Below, piece after piece: positions 1 to 6,948 of a stretch of 14,249 nucleotides of DNA; position 1 is the first letter of the stretch, and each line of letters opens with the position of its first letter. The position numbers and the translations under genes are program-made. Where the stretch lies: positions 1 to 14,249 of the forward strand of contig CAJZIB010000015.1 in the NCBI GenBank assembly GCA_916049555.1, given 5' to 3'. The notes under the pieces are model-generated. The model had not been told where the DNA came from and made no database searches. It worked only from the letters and a program-made list of their open reading frames with translations. The DNA is from an uncultured Candidatus Saccharibacteria bacterium (GTDB lineage: Bacteria > Patescibacteriota > Saccharimonadia > Saccharimonadales > Saccharimonadaceae).

Positions 1-40
1 GATAATTGAATAATAGCATAGTTTTGGATATTTTATTTAT

Positions 41-49
41 TGCTATAAT
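41..49 (+). promoter_or_regulatory. Extended -10 promoter of sbcB, predicted leaderless
   Basis: The sequence TGC-TATAAT is a full extended -10 element. Only six bases (AGAGTC) separate it from the sbcB ATG at 56, so the usual +1 position falls on the A of the start codon. There is no purine-rich ribosome binding site between the box and the ATG, and no convincing -35 hexamer. I infer a leaderless mRNA. The same TGCTATAAT block precedes the wall-protein gene at 12774. Confidence 0.65.
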
Positions 50-55
50 AGAGTC

Positions 56-1645
56 ATGAATTCACGTTTTGATCCGGACCAGGCAGCATACTACCAGGCA
101 AATGGCGGGAGGAGGTCTGATTTTGACAGAGAAAGTGAGCCGGATTTTTTCTTTTATGACCTCGAGACGTCGGGGATTAGTCCGCGAGAAGATCGGATTA
201 TGCAATTTGCGGGACAGCGCACAAATTTCAACTTGGAACCAGTTGGCGAACCTGTGAATCTTTTGATTAAATTAAACGATGATACTTTGCCTAGTCCAGA
301 TGCGATTATGGTAACTCATATTTTGCCACAGGAGACGGTCGCTTCGGGTCTCTCTGAAGCGGATTTTTGCAAAGTAGTCTCAGAGGAGATTTTTACACCA
401 AACACGATTGTCTGTGGATATAACTCGGTGCGCTTTGACGACGAACATATGCGATATTTGTTCTGGCGGAATTTCTATGATCCATACGAGTGGCAATGGA
501 AGGATGGGCGTAGCCGCTGGGACCTTCTCGACGTGGTGAGAATGGTGCGGGCTTTAAGGCCGGAAGGTATTGTTTGGCCGGTCAAGGTTGATCCTGAAAC
601 TGGGGCAAAAAAGGCGGCAAATAAGCTAGAGCTCCTCTCGAAATTAAATAAAATTACTCATGAAAAAGCTCACGATGCGCTCTCGGATGTGGAGGCCCTA
701 ATTTCACTCGCGCGTTTACTCCGTGATAAACAGCCGCAGATCTTTAATTATCTTTTGAAGATGCGCGATAAAAAAGCAGTACAGAAGTTAGTGAATCTGC
801 AAAACCCTGAGCCATTTGTTTATACCTCTGGCCGATATAGTTCAGATTTTTTGAATACTTCCGTGGCTTTTCCCCTAGCACCCAGTAAGAACGGTAATAT
901 TTTGGTCTTTAATTTAAGATATAATCTCGAGGAATTGCTGGAGGCGGAAAAGAATTTTGTGCCAGAGACTAAAATCAGTCGCGCCGGTAAGGAATATCAG
1001 ACCTGGTTTGATTTCGGTGAGGCGGTGAAGGAATTATGTTTTAATAAATGTCCGGCGGTAGCCCCGACCTCTGTCCTTGACGCAGTGTCGGAGGAGGCAT
1101 CAAGCGATCCTGTGGCGCCGCACCCTCGGGCGACTTCCGGTTGGGAGAAAATTGGTTTAACAAAAGAATTGATACGAAAGAACTTGCGGATTTTATTAGC
1201 ACATCCTGATTTTGCCGAAAGGATGCGCAGTTTATATGAGAAGAAGAGTGATTTTCCGAAGTCTCTTGACGTGGAAGCGGGATTATATGATGGCTTTTTG
1301 CCAGAAGGAGATAGACGGATTTGCCGTAAGATTCAAGCGTCTGATATTAATGACCTAAGCGATCTTCATCCCGAGTTTGTTGATGAGCGACTACCGAAAC
1401 TATTTTTACATTATAAAGGCCGCAATTTTAAGGAATCATTGTCGGCTACAGAACTTTCACTCTGGGAAGCCGACCGCCTGGAGCGGATCAAAAAACAAAG
1501 TGGACGCTTCTTTGCTAGTTTGAATAATCTGGAAACTCTAGCAAAAAACGGACAAAAAACGGCCGATGGAAGACCAATCAACCCAGAAATTTTAGAGAAG
1601 CTACGCGAATGGTATAGGATAATTAGCGAAAAGACGAGCGTATAA
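56..1645 (+). CDS. sbcB: Exodeoxyribonuclease I (ExoI)
   Basis: A DEDDh-family 3'-to-5' exonuclease that degrades single-stranded DNA, acting in mismatch repair and recombination in the cytoplasm. The 529-residue protein is close to E. coli ExoI over its whole length. The exonuclease motifs are visible: D35-x-E37 in YDLETSG, D128 in GYNSVRFDDE, and H206/D211 in AHDALSD; the five-residue H-to-D spacing equals that of E. coli H181/D186. RNFYDPY, SRWDLLDV and ALRPEGI are ExoI signatures. The SH3-like middle part contains NKCPAVAP, and the helical C-terminal domain begins near GRNFKESL. An extra acidic, Arg-rich stretch of about 20 residues precedes the first motif. An Ala/Ser/Pro-rich linker lies around residues 335-365. 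The start is fixed by the -10 box just upstream. The gene stands alone on this strand, converges on the next gene, and ends at a hairpin terminator. Confidence 0.96.
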   Translation: MNSRFDPDQAAYYQANGGRRSDFDRESEPDFFFYDLETSGISPREDRIMQFAGQRTNFNLEPVGEPVNLLIKLNDDTLPSPDAIMVTHILPQETVASGLSEADFCKVVSEEIFTPNTIVCGYNSVRFDDEHMRYLFWRNFYDPYEWQWKDGRSRWDLLDVVRMVRALRPEGIVWPVKVDPETGAKKAANKLELLSKLNKITHEKAHDALSDVEALISLARLLRDKQPQIFNYLLKMRDKKAVQKLVNLQNPEPFVYTSGRYSSDFLNTSVAFPLAPSKNGNILVFNLRYNLEELLEAEKNFVPETKISRAGKEYQTWFDFGEAVKELCFNKCPAVAPTSVLDAVSEEASSDPVAPHPRATSGWEKIGLTKELIRKNLRILLAHPDFAERMRSLYEKKSDFPKSLDVEAGLYDGFLPEGDRRICRKIQASDINDLSDLHPEFVDERLPKLFLHYKGRNFKESLSATELSLWEADRLERIKKQSGRFFASLNNLETLAKNGQKTADGRPINPEILEKLREWYRIISEKTSV

Positions 1646-1654
1646 AAAGGTGAA

Positions 1655-1676
1655 GCCCCACCGAAGTGGGGCTTTT
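1655..1676 (+). terminator. Hairpin terminator between convergent genes
   Basis: GCCCCAC and GTGGGGC form a perfect 7-bp stem around a CGAA loop, followed by TTTT, ten bases after the sbcB stop codon. Read on the minus strand the loop is C(UUCG)G, the extra-stable tetraloop, and the stem is followed a few bases later by a T-run (complement of 1645-1649). It can therefore also serve the leftward gene ending at 1691. Activity in that direction is less certain because the T-run is offset from the stem. Confidence 0.85.
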
Positions 1677-1690
1677 GTGAAGAGAGAAAA

Positions 1691-2257
1691 TTACTTTGCT
1701 TCACGGTCTGAAGTGTGACGTCCAGTCTTTCTAGACTGAATATCTACGACATTAGATCCTTCACCTTTTTCGACTTTTCTGCACTTACGTACTTTTCTTC
1801 CAAGATATTCATCTATCGGAAGAATAATGTAGGTACCAGTTCTGTCGATCTTATAGTGATGCTTGTTGAACTTTGCGAATCTCTCCATAATGAACATCTT
1901 CAAAGATGATCCATAGAGATATAACTGCCCCATTATGTAACGAGTCAGAAACGCAACTAAGAGGACCAGAAAGATCCACACACAAACCACGGACCAGCCT
2001 AAGGACATAACAGACGGTATTCTGTATGCGTCCCAGTATCTCATCCAACCGAGTATTGCGATGACGGTGTTTGCCAGCAAGACTGCATGGTCAAAACGTC
2101 TGCGCAATGCCTGCGGGAAGCGCGCTCTGTATCTCATCTCAAGTCTTCTCGGCTCTCCCACGATGACCGGTTTACCAGTGCAATCAAAGAAGCCAAAAAG
2201 GAACGGAAGCAGAAGCAACCAAATAGCAACAAACTTGTTAAAACTAGAAGCAAACAT
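1691..2257 (-). CDS. Membrane protein of unknown function, three predicted helices
   Basis: I do not recognise this 188-residue protein. Three hydrophobic segments are visible at about residues 8-26, 57-75 and 83-108. Between the first two lies a basic loop (EPRRLEMRYRARFPQALRRRF), and after the third comes a charged, Lys/Arg-rich C-terminal part of about 75 residues. By the positive-inside rule the C-terminal part is probably cytoplasmic. The reading frame stays open upstream to a TTG at 2347, but a promoter and a palindrome occupy that stretch. The ATG at 2257 has a good ribosome binding site (AAGGGGG, seven bases upstream), so I choose it. Arginine is coded by AGA in 12 of 19 cases, against 1 of 11 in pheS nearby, which suggests a different origin. 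It is a single-gene unit with its own promoter. Confidence 0.7.
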   Translation of the reverse strand: MFASSFNKFVAIWLLLLPFLFGFFDCTGKPVIVGEPRRLEMRYRARFPQALRRRFDHAVLLANTVIAILGWMRYWDAYRIPSVMSLGWSVVCVWIFLVLLVAFLTRYIMGQLYLYGSSLKMFIMERFAKFNKHHYKIDRTGTYIILPIDEYLGRKVRKCRKVEKGEGSNVVDIQSRKTGRHTSDREAK

Positions 2258-2264
2258 AATTTTT

Positions 2265-2271
2265 CCCCCTT
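2265..2271 (-). promoter_or_regulatory. Ribosome binding site deciding the 2257 start
   Basis: On the minus strand AAGGGGG lies seven bases before the ATG at 2257. No such site precedes the longer TTG-initiated frame, whose first codon lies inside the -35 box. Confidence 0.7.
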
Positions 2272-2289
2272 TGTTTGAGAATAACACTT

Positions 2290-2310
2290 CCTGTGAGCAC
2301 TCGTCACAGG
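2290..2310 (-). promoter_or_regulatory. 21-bp palindrome at transcript start (operator or 5' hairpin)
   Basis: CCTGTGA and TCACAGG form a perfect 7-bp inverted repeat around a 7-base centre. It begins about two bases after the predicted +1 (2312) of the membrane-protein gene. In DNA it would be a well-placed operator for a dimeric repressor; in RNA it would be a 5'-terminal hairpin. No T-run follows, so it is not a terminator. Which role applies cannot be told from sequence alone. Confidence 0.5.
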
Positions 2311-2318
2311 ACATATTT

Positions 2319-2347
2319 ATTATATAATACTTCTGCTTTTTTGTCAA
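2319..2347 (-). promoter_or_regulatory. Near-perfect sigma-70 promoter
   Basis: On the minus strand TTGACA (2342-2347) and TATAAT (2319-2324) are separated by exactly 17 bases. Both hexamers match the consensus fully, the strongest promoter in the window. The predicted start is about 2312, giving a 54-base leader for the gene starting at 2257. Confidence 0.85.
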
Positions 2348-2362
2348 TACGGTTGTGGTTTA

Positions 2363-2391
2363 AAATACTCCTGGTATTTCCAGGAGTATTT
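2363..2391 (-). terminator. Rho-independent terminator after the FKBP gene
   Basis: AAATACTCCTGG and its reverse complement form a 12-bp perfect stem with a 5-base loop. On the minus strand it starts four bases after the FKBP stop codon, and its 3' arm runs into TTTT. It closes the pheS-pheT-FKBP transcription unit, only 15 bases before the -35 box of the next promoter. Confidence 0.85.
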
Positions 2392-2394
2392 CTT

Positions 2395-3117
2395 CTAAGC
2401 GCCGAGGCCGTTAATTTCGGCTTGAATTTTCTGATATTTATTATAGAGCTTACTGTATTCAGAGTTTAGAGTTTTATATTCATCGGTTACACTGATTGGA
2501 AGAATGATGAACTTGAGAGGGGAGTTTTTGGCGCCACAGATTTCACGATCATTACCATAAGCGAGCGCACCTGGAATGTCGACTTCACGTACTGCGCCGA
2601 TTTTCATGCCCTTGATTCCCTCAGACCAACCGGCGATGAGGCTGGCTGGATTAGTGACGGCAAGAGGTTCTTTGAGTGCGGTCGGCTTCTTTGGGTCATC
2701 AAAAGATGAATCGAAGACAGACTCGTCTGGGCACCAACCGATATAGTAGGCGTAGTAAGACTTTGTGGCGTCGGTGATCTCAGCGCCGTCGCTGGACTTG
2801 AGATCATAAACCTTAAGGCCGGCGTTTTGGACGGATTCAGCATTATAAGCTTTGACTTTACTTCTAAAAGAGTTGAGAGTGTTAAAATACTGCTTTGACA
2901 TCTTCTCAGAAGCGGTTTTTAATTGTTTTTGCTTTTCGGTTAATTCCTTAGTCACGGCGGCAAGCTCTTCTTTTTTAACGGAGCTAGTGGCCTTATTTTT
3001 CTCACCATTTAATACAATTAAAGCATAGATGGCGATGGTCGAAGCGAAGAGTAATACGGCGATAGTACCGATAATGATGCGCTGGCTTAGGCTGGTTTTA
3101 AGTTCTTTTTCTTGCAT
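2395..3117 (-). CDS. Membrane-anchored FKBP-type peptidyl-prolyl isomerase
   Basis: A 240-residue protein with an N-terminal membrane anchor (about residues 13-36) and short cytoplasmic lead, a Lys/Glu-rich coiled coil (44-90), an FKBP domain (about 95-210) and a short C-terminal helix. The FKBP part is recognised by GWSEGIKGMKIG (W164), the IPGALAYG core (Y187) and NSPLKFIILPI, which match the usual W, Y and final-strand positions of FKBPs. It would catalyse prolyl cis-trans isomerisation or act as a chaperone outside the membrane. Two cysteines (C129, C194) could pair there. The frame is open up to 3168, but that start would overlap the end of pheT. The ATG at 3117 has AAGGAGG directly upstream and leaves a 31-base gap after pheT, so it is chosen. 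It is the last gene of the phe operon. Enzymatic activity is inferred from domain similarity only. Confidence 0.85.
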   Translation of the reverse strand: MQEKELKTSLSQRIIIGTIAVLLFASTIAIYALIVLNGEKNKATSSVKKEELAAVTKELTEKQKQLKTASEKMSKQYFNTLNSFRSKVKAYNAESVQNAGLKVYDLKSSDGAEITDATKSYYAYYIGWCPDESVFDSSFDDPKKPTALKEPLAVTNPASLIAGWSEGIKGMKIGAVREVDIPGALAYGNDREICGAKNSPLKFIILPISVTDEYKTLNSEYSKLYNKYQKIQAEINGLGA

Positions 3118-3120
3118 ATA

Positions 3121-3127
3121 CCTCCTT
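3121..3127 (-). promoter_or_regulatory. AAGGAGG ribosome binding site with short spacing
   Basis: A full-consensus AAGGAGG sits only three bases (TAT) before the FKBP ATG. The aquaporin gene at 6949 has the same AAGGAGGTAT arrangement with one extra base. It decides the 3117 start. Confidence 0.75.
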
Positions 3128-3148
3128 GGAAAAAGTCTGGACGTGGGA

Positions 3149-5638
3149 TTAAATAATCTCAGCGCCAAGTTCTGTAATATTTTGTGCGATTTGCTTCATT
3201 ATATCAGAGATTTCGTCCGCACTCATAGTTTTTACGGTACTGGCAAAGCTGAGATGGAAGCTACAGTTTCTGGTTTCACTATTTTCCGTCTGACGATAGA
3301 TAGAAACTGGCTCAATTTCGTAGACAAAATTGTCGCGTTTCAAGGCTTTTTCGATTGTCTGATTTAGAGTTGCAAACGAGACCTGATCGGGTGTTTTTAC
3401 GGTAAGATCGCGGGTAACAGATGGGAAACGACTAATTTTTTGTGCTCCACGAAGAATTGGGGTGAGGGAGAGTAATGGGACGAGATTAATTTCGAGGGCG
3501 GCGATATTTTTTAGCTTCATACCTTTTAAGACAGCGTGCTTTATTTCACCAAGAGCACCAATCACAGTTTGGCCGACTTTAATATCGACAGAGTGGAGTG
3601 GTTCAAAATATGGATATTGGGCGGATTTAAACTCAGTAAATTTAAAATCGAAGCCGAGGCGGCGATCGAGTGTCTCACAAATCTGTTTGATTTGGTAATA
3701 GTCACCTTCAAGACAGATGGCGAGGTGCGATTCTAGACTTGGCGTCTGGTCAGACTGCATACCAAAGCTCTTTTTGGCGACCTGGTTCATCTCATAGAGT
3801 ACAAAATCCTTAAAGCCGGCTTTCTGATTTTCATAGGTTTTTTCAAGCAGACTTGGGATGATGGACTGACGGAAGCACTGGAGCTCTGGTGAAATCGAAT
3901 TGACAATTTCATAACTGTCTTCGATGTTTTCACCAACTTTTTGTTGAAGCGCCTTGGAGACAAAACTATAGGTTAGAAGCTCACTTCCACCAATGACATC
4001 AGATAGAATATTGCGGATCTCGGACTTGAGTGCGAAAAGTGGATTTTTTGGACTACCCTTGAATGATCGAGTTGGCAAGGTTTTTGGAATATTATCAAAA
4101 CCAGTGAGGCGACCCATCTCTTCATAAATATCTTCCTTAATATGAATATCGGTGCGCCAGAGTGGAGCCTGAACAACAAGTTGTTCGGCGTTGGTGTCGA
4201 CGATAAATCCGACATTCTCGAGTGTCTGTTTTACTTCGGTGACAGTGAAATTTGCACCGAGAGTTTGATTGAGATCAGAAAGGGAGATGACGATGAGAGA
4301 CTTGTCGGAATTAGGCTGATTTTCGACCGAGTTTTGGTCAAAAAAGGCAACTTGGTCCAGATTTTTGACACCGAGCTTTTCAAGGCAAAGCTCAAGAGCT
4401 GGAACGGTGCCAAAAGCTGGCTGACCCTTCGTGAAACGTGTGATGGCTTCAGAGAAAATACCATGGGCCATCTGGGTTTTGCGAAGATTATAAAGACTAA
4501 AAGTGGCTGACTCAAGCAAGATACGCTTTGTATTCTCATCAATTTCCGTATTCTTCCCACCCATAGCGCCAGCAAGCGCAACTGGAATATCGTTCGAGGT
4601 AATCACAATATCGTTTTCATTTAGATCGACGACCGTGTCATCGAGGAGAGTGAGTTTTTCACCATCCTTAGCACGGCGAACTAGAATTTTTGGCTGGTCA
4701 CTGCCACCGACGGCAATGAATTTATCGTAATCAAAGGCGTGAAGCGGCTGACCGGTCTCAAGCATTGTGAGATTAGTGGCGTCAACAATTTGAGAGACAG
4801 GACGCATGCCAGCTTTGTAGAGGAAAATACTATCTTTGGTGAGTGGACGATTATCCGGGACCTCGGGAGTAGGTTCTTTAATAAAATCTGATTGCTCTAA
4901 AACAACACAGGAATAGCGTGGACAGAGTTTTGAATCAGTAATTTCGATAGACAACTCGTTATTTTTGCGGGTAAAGACCTCTGTTTGAGACCTAAAGTCA
5001 CCTTGATAGATCTTTGGCTCGTCAAATTTCTGACCGAGAATACCAGCTACTTCCCTGGCAAATCCGATAATACCAAATGTGTCTGGGCGATGAGTCAGAG
5101 ACTTATTTTCAATGTCAATAATCAAATCATCGAGGCCGAAGACACTGGAGAAGGTATCACCAGGATTAGCGAGATCAGGCGCAATTTCAGCGATATATTT
5201 ATGTTCATTGCCAAAACCTAGCTCATCAGGACCGGCGATCATACCATAGCTTTCATAGCCACGAAGTTTACGAACAGAGAGCTGGAAGTTCTCAGCCCCA
5301 AAAGTGGAAGGAACGATGGCGCCAGGAGCAAGCCAGGCTACCAGAATGCCGGCACGCACATTTGGTGCACCGCAGACGACCTGGATCAGACCGCTTTCCA
5401 GCGTACTAAACTCAGCATTGCGGATGCCAGCATCAATTTCACAGAGATGAAGATGAGTCCCTTCGATGTCGGTACATTTAACTACTTTTGCGATGTAGAT
5501 ATTTTGGTATTTTTCCGCCAGTGATTCGGTACCTTCAACTTCGACCAGGCGAGAGCCAATCAACTTCATCAAGTCGGAATTTGAGATTGAATCTGGGATA
5601 TTGACATAGCGTTTAATGGCGTTTAGCGAAATAAGCAT
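3149..5638 (-). CDS. pheT: Phenylalanyl-tRNA synthetase beta subunit
   Basis: Beta chain of the alpha2-beta2 enzyme that charges tRNA-Phe. At 829 residues it is near family length (E. coli 795). The domains run in the normal order: N-terminal B1 part (MLISLNAIKRYV), an OB-fold tRNA-binding domain (about 40-155, with VVCGAPNVRAG), the B3/4 editing region (about 220-410, with QIVDATNLTMLETGQPLHAFD), B5 (about 447-520, with APLWRTDIHIKEDIYEE), the catalytic-like core, and a C-terminal ferredoxin-fold anticodon-binding domain (737-829, starting RFPSVTRDL). Its ATG shares one base with the pheS stop in TAATG. GGAGG seven bases upstream, inside the pheS end, is its ribosome binding site, so the two subunits are probably translationally coupled. 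No truncation or frameshift is seen. Confidence 0.98.
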   Translation of the reverse strand: MLISLNAIKRYVNIPDSISNSDLMKLIGSRLVEVEGTESLAEKYQNIYIAKVVKCTDIEGTHLHLCEIDAGIRNAEFSTLESGLIQVVCGAPNVRAGILVAWLAPGAIVPSTFGAENFQLSVRKLRGYESYGMIAGPDELGFGNEHKYIAEIAPDLANPGDTFSSVFGLDDLIIDIENKSLTHRPDTFGIIGFAREVAGILGQKFDEPKIYQGDFRSQTEVFTRKNNELSIEITDSKLCPRYSCVVLEQSDFIKEPTPEVPDNRPLTKDSIFLYKAGMRPVSQIVDATNLTMLETGQPLHAFDYDKFIAVGGSDQPKILVRRAKDGEKLTLLDDTVVDLNENDIVITSNDIPVALAGAMGGKNTEIDENTKRILLESATFSLYNLRKTQMAHGIFSEAITRFTKGQPAFGTVPALELCLEKLGVKNLDQVAFFDQNSVENQPNSDKSLIVISLSDLNQTLGANFTVTEVKQTLENVGFIVDTNAEQLVVQAPLWRTDIHIKEDIYEEMGRLTGFDNIPKTLPTRSFKGSPKNPLFALKSEIRNILSDVIGGSELLTYSFVSKALQQKVGENIEDSYEIVNSISPELQCFRQSIIPSLLEKTYENQKAGFKDFVLYEMNQVAKKSFGMQSDQTPSLESHLAICLEGDYYQIKQICETLDRRLGFDFKFTEFKSAQYPYFEPLHSVDIKVGQTVIGALGEIKHAVLKGMKLKNIAALEINLVPLLSLTPILRGAQKISRFPSVTRDLTVKTPDQVSFATLNQTIEKALKRDNFVYEIEPVSIYRQTENSETRNCSFHLSFASTVKTMSADEISDIMKQIAQNITELGAEII

Positions 5639-6582
5639 TAGAATTCCTCCAAGAAATTAAGTTTACCAGATTCAAAGAAGCGGATATCGTCAAGCTGATA
5701 CTTGAGAATAACCAAGCGGTCAATGCCGCCACCCCAGGCAAACCCCTTATAGATAGTCGGGTCGATGCCAGCGGTCTTGAGGACATTGGGATGAATCATG
5801 CCGCAGCCCATCATCTCAAGCCAGCCATCACCTTTGCCGCCGAGAGCCTTTGGTTTTTCGATTTGAAACTCAAGAGATGGCTCAGTGAATGGGAAATAAC
5901 CTGGCTGAGTTTTCGTGTTAAGAGTTTGGCCATAATAGGTCTCAAAGAAATTTTTGAGCACACCGAGCATCTGTCCCATTGTGGCAGTTTTTGAAACAAA
6001 GACACCCTCACACTGATAAAAAGTATGTTCATGAGTGGCGTCGACATCTTCATTGCGGAAGACACGACCAGGAATCACCACCGCAATTTGGCCGTCCTGT
6101 TCAAGCTGGTCAAGATGAGAAGTGAGGGCGCGGTACTGCATCGTGGAGGTGTGAGCTGGAGGAATGAAGCCCTCCTTGGTACGGAAGGTGTCATAGCCAT
6201 CGCGAGCCGGGTGACCTTCAGGGAAGTTGAGTGACTCAAACATATGAAATTCATCGTCAAGCTGAGTGGACTCCATGACTTCGAATCCCATATTAGAATA
6301 TATGTCTATTACTTTGTCAAGCTCAACCATGAGTGGGTGCTTGCTGCCATGCCTTTTTGGTTTAACCTCGACATTCTCTGCCATTGGGGCCGTGAGATCA
6401 ATCGGTTTAATGTCGACTGCTTCAAGTCTGGCCTCTTCTGCCTCGATTTCAGCAAGGATGGCCAGTTTTTTGCGGTTAATTTCCTGACCAAAAGCCTTAC
6501 GCTCCTCTTGTGGGAGGTCTTTGATTTTACTGTATTCAAGGCTTAGGTCTTTTAATGCCTGTTTTAAGTCTGTAAGTTTCAT
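5638..6582 (-). CDS. pheS: Phenylalanyl-tRNA synthetase alpha subunit
   Basis: Catalytic subunit of PheRS, 314 residues, slightly shorter than E. coli PheS (327). A helical coiled-coil arm (about 1-55) that contacts tRNA is followed by the class II synthetase core. Class II motifs are clear: motif 1 region ending in NFPEGHPARDGYDTF, HTSTMQYR (144-151), motif 2 GRVFRNEDVDATHEHTFYQCEG region (172-193), GWLEMMGCGMIHPNVL (253-268), and motif 3 FAWGGGIDRL (281-290). In motif 3 the usual GMGIDR reads GGGIDR, a mild variation. It is followed by pheT with a one-base overlap, and preceded by a small membrane-protein gene 54 bases away. A TATAAT (6593-6598) lies 10 bases before the ATG, so it may have its own promoter with almost no leader, or be read from upstream. 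Confidence 0.98.
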   Translation of the reverse strand: MKLTDLKQALKDLSLEYSKIKDLPQEERKAFGQEINRKKLAILAEIEAEEARLEAVDIKPIDLTAPMAENVEVKPKRHGSKHPLMVELDKVIDIYSNMGFEVMESTQLDDEFHMFESLNFPEGHPARDGYDTFRTKEGFIPPAHTSTMQYRALTSHLDQLEQDGQIAVVIPGRVFRNEDVDATHEHTFYQCEGVFVSKTATMGQMLGVLKNFFETYYGQTLNTKTQPGYFPFTEPSLEFQIEKPKALGGKGDGWLEMMGCGMIHPNVLKTAGIDPTIYKGFAWGGGIDRLVILKYQLDDIRFFESGKLNFLEEF

Positions 6583-6592
6583 ATTCCCTTCT

Positions 6593-6598
6593 ATTATA
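6593..6598 (-). promoter_or_regulatory. Possible -10 box of pheS
   Basis: A perfect TATAAT on the minus strand ends ten bases before the pheS ATG, predicting a start about four bases upstream of it. No -35 match or TGn extension is visible, and a purine-rich AGAAGGG lies between box and ATG, so the promoter call is tentative. Confidence 0.4.
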
Positions 6599-6636
6599 AC
6601 CTGTTTTACGGGAATCAGAGTAAAAAACTAGCTAGA

Positions 6637-6864
6637 CTAGATGACAACAATGAGGATGAGCGAGAGGATGGCAAGACCAATCAGAACAAGCCAAAACCAG
6701 CCATAACGACCAGTAGTTTTGGAGCCTTTTAGATAATCAGAGTCGTTCACGAGATCTGGATCGGAGCCCTTAGCTGTTTGCTCCGCCTTAATCTTTAAGT
6801 CTGCAGCAATGCGACGACTTAATTCTGTATTTCTTTCCTGTTCTTTATGAACGATGACTCCCAT
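6637..6864 (-). CDS. Small tail-anchored membrane protein, function unknown
   Basis: A 75-residue protein. The first 50 residues are charged and probably helical (EQERNTELSRRIAADLKIK), followed by an Asp/Ser-rich stretch. Residues 56-75 are one strongly hydrophobic helix ending at the very C-terminus, as in tail-anchored proteins. I recognise no family. The ATG at 6864 has AAAGG six bases upstream and an extended -10 promoter at 6898-6906, which supports it as a real gene despite its size. It lies first in the leftward cluster with pheS, pheT and the FKBP gene, 54 bases ahead of pheS. The gap contains a few CTAG repeats and a T-run but no convincing terminator, so co-transcription is possible. 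Confidence 0.65.
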   Translation of the reverse strand: MGVIVHKEQERNTELSRRIAADLKIKAEQTAKGSDPDLVNDSDYLKGSKTTGRYGWFWLVLIGLAILSLILIVVI

Positions 6865-6897
6865 CCTATACCTTTCATTTTGAATTAAACTTTAAGT

Positions 6898-6906
6898 ATT
6901 TTACCA
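6898..6906 (-). promoter_or_regulatory. Extended -10 promoter of the small membrane-protein gene
   Basis: Minus-strand TGG-TAAAAT is an extended -10 with five of six consensus bases. Predicted start about 6891, giving a 27-base leader that includes the AAAGG site. It lies back-to-back with the aquaporin promoter. Confidence 0.55.
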
Positions 6907-6912
6907 CAGATG

Positions 6913-6921
6913 TGATATAAT
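6913..6921 (+). promoter_or_regulatory. Extended -10 promoter of the aquaporin gene
   Basis: TGA-TATAAT, a perfect extended -10, with predicted start about 6928 and a 21-base leader holding AAGGAGG (6938-6944) four bases before the ATG. No good -35 box is visible. Confidence 0.7.
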
Positions 6922-6948
6922 TTTCTCAATATTATTTAAGGAGGTATA

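Noticed and set aside
1411..1704. 97-residue open frame antisense to the sbcB 3' end
   Set aside because: It spans the terminator hairpin and overlaps a clear conserved gene; composition is that of an opposite-strand shadow.
2258..2347. Longer N-terminus (TTG start at 2347) for the unknown membrane protein
   Set aside because: The first codons overlap a full-consensus promoter and a palindrome, and the ATG at 2257 has a good ribosome binding site at proper spacing.
3118..3168. Longer N-terminus for the FKBP protein starting at 3168
   Set aside because: It would overlap the pheT end and has no ribosome binding site; AAGGAGG marks the ATG at 3117.
4142..4510. 122-residue plus-strand open frame inside pheT
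   Set aside because: It lies wholly antisense to the B5/B3-4 coding part of pheT, without promoter or ribosome binding site; a shadow frame.
6621..6640. Terminator between the small membrane protein gene and pheS
   Set aside because: Three CTAG copies and a T-run are present, but they form no stem longer than about four or five base pairs with a usable loop.
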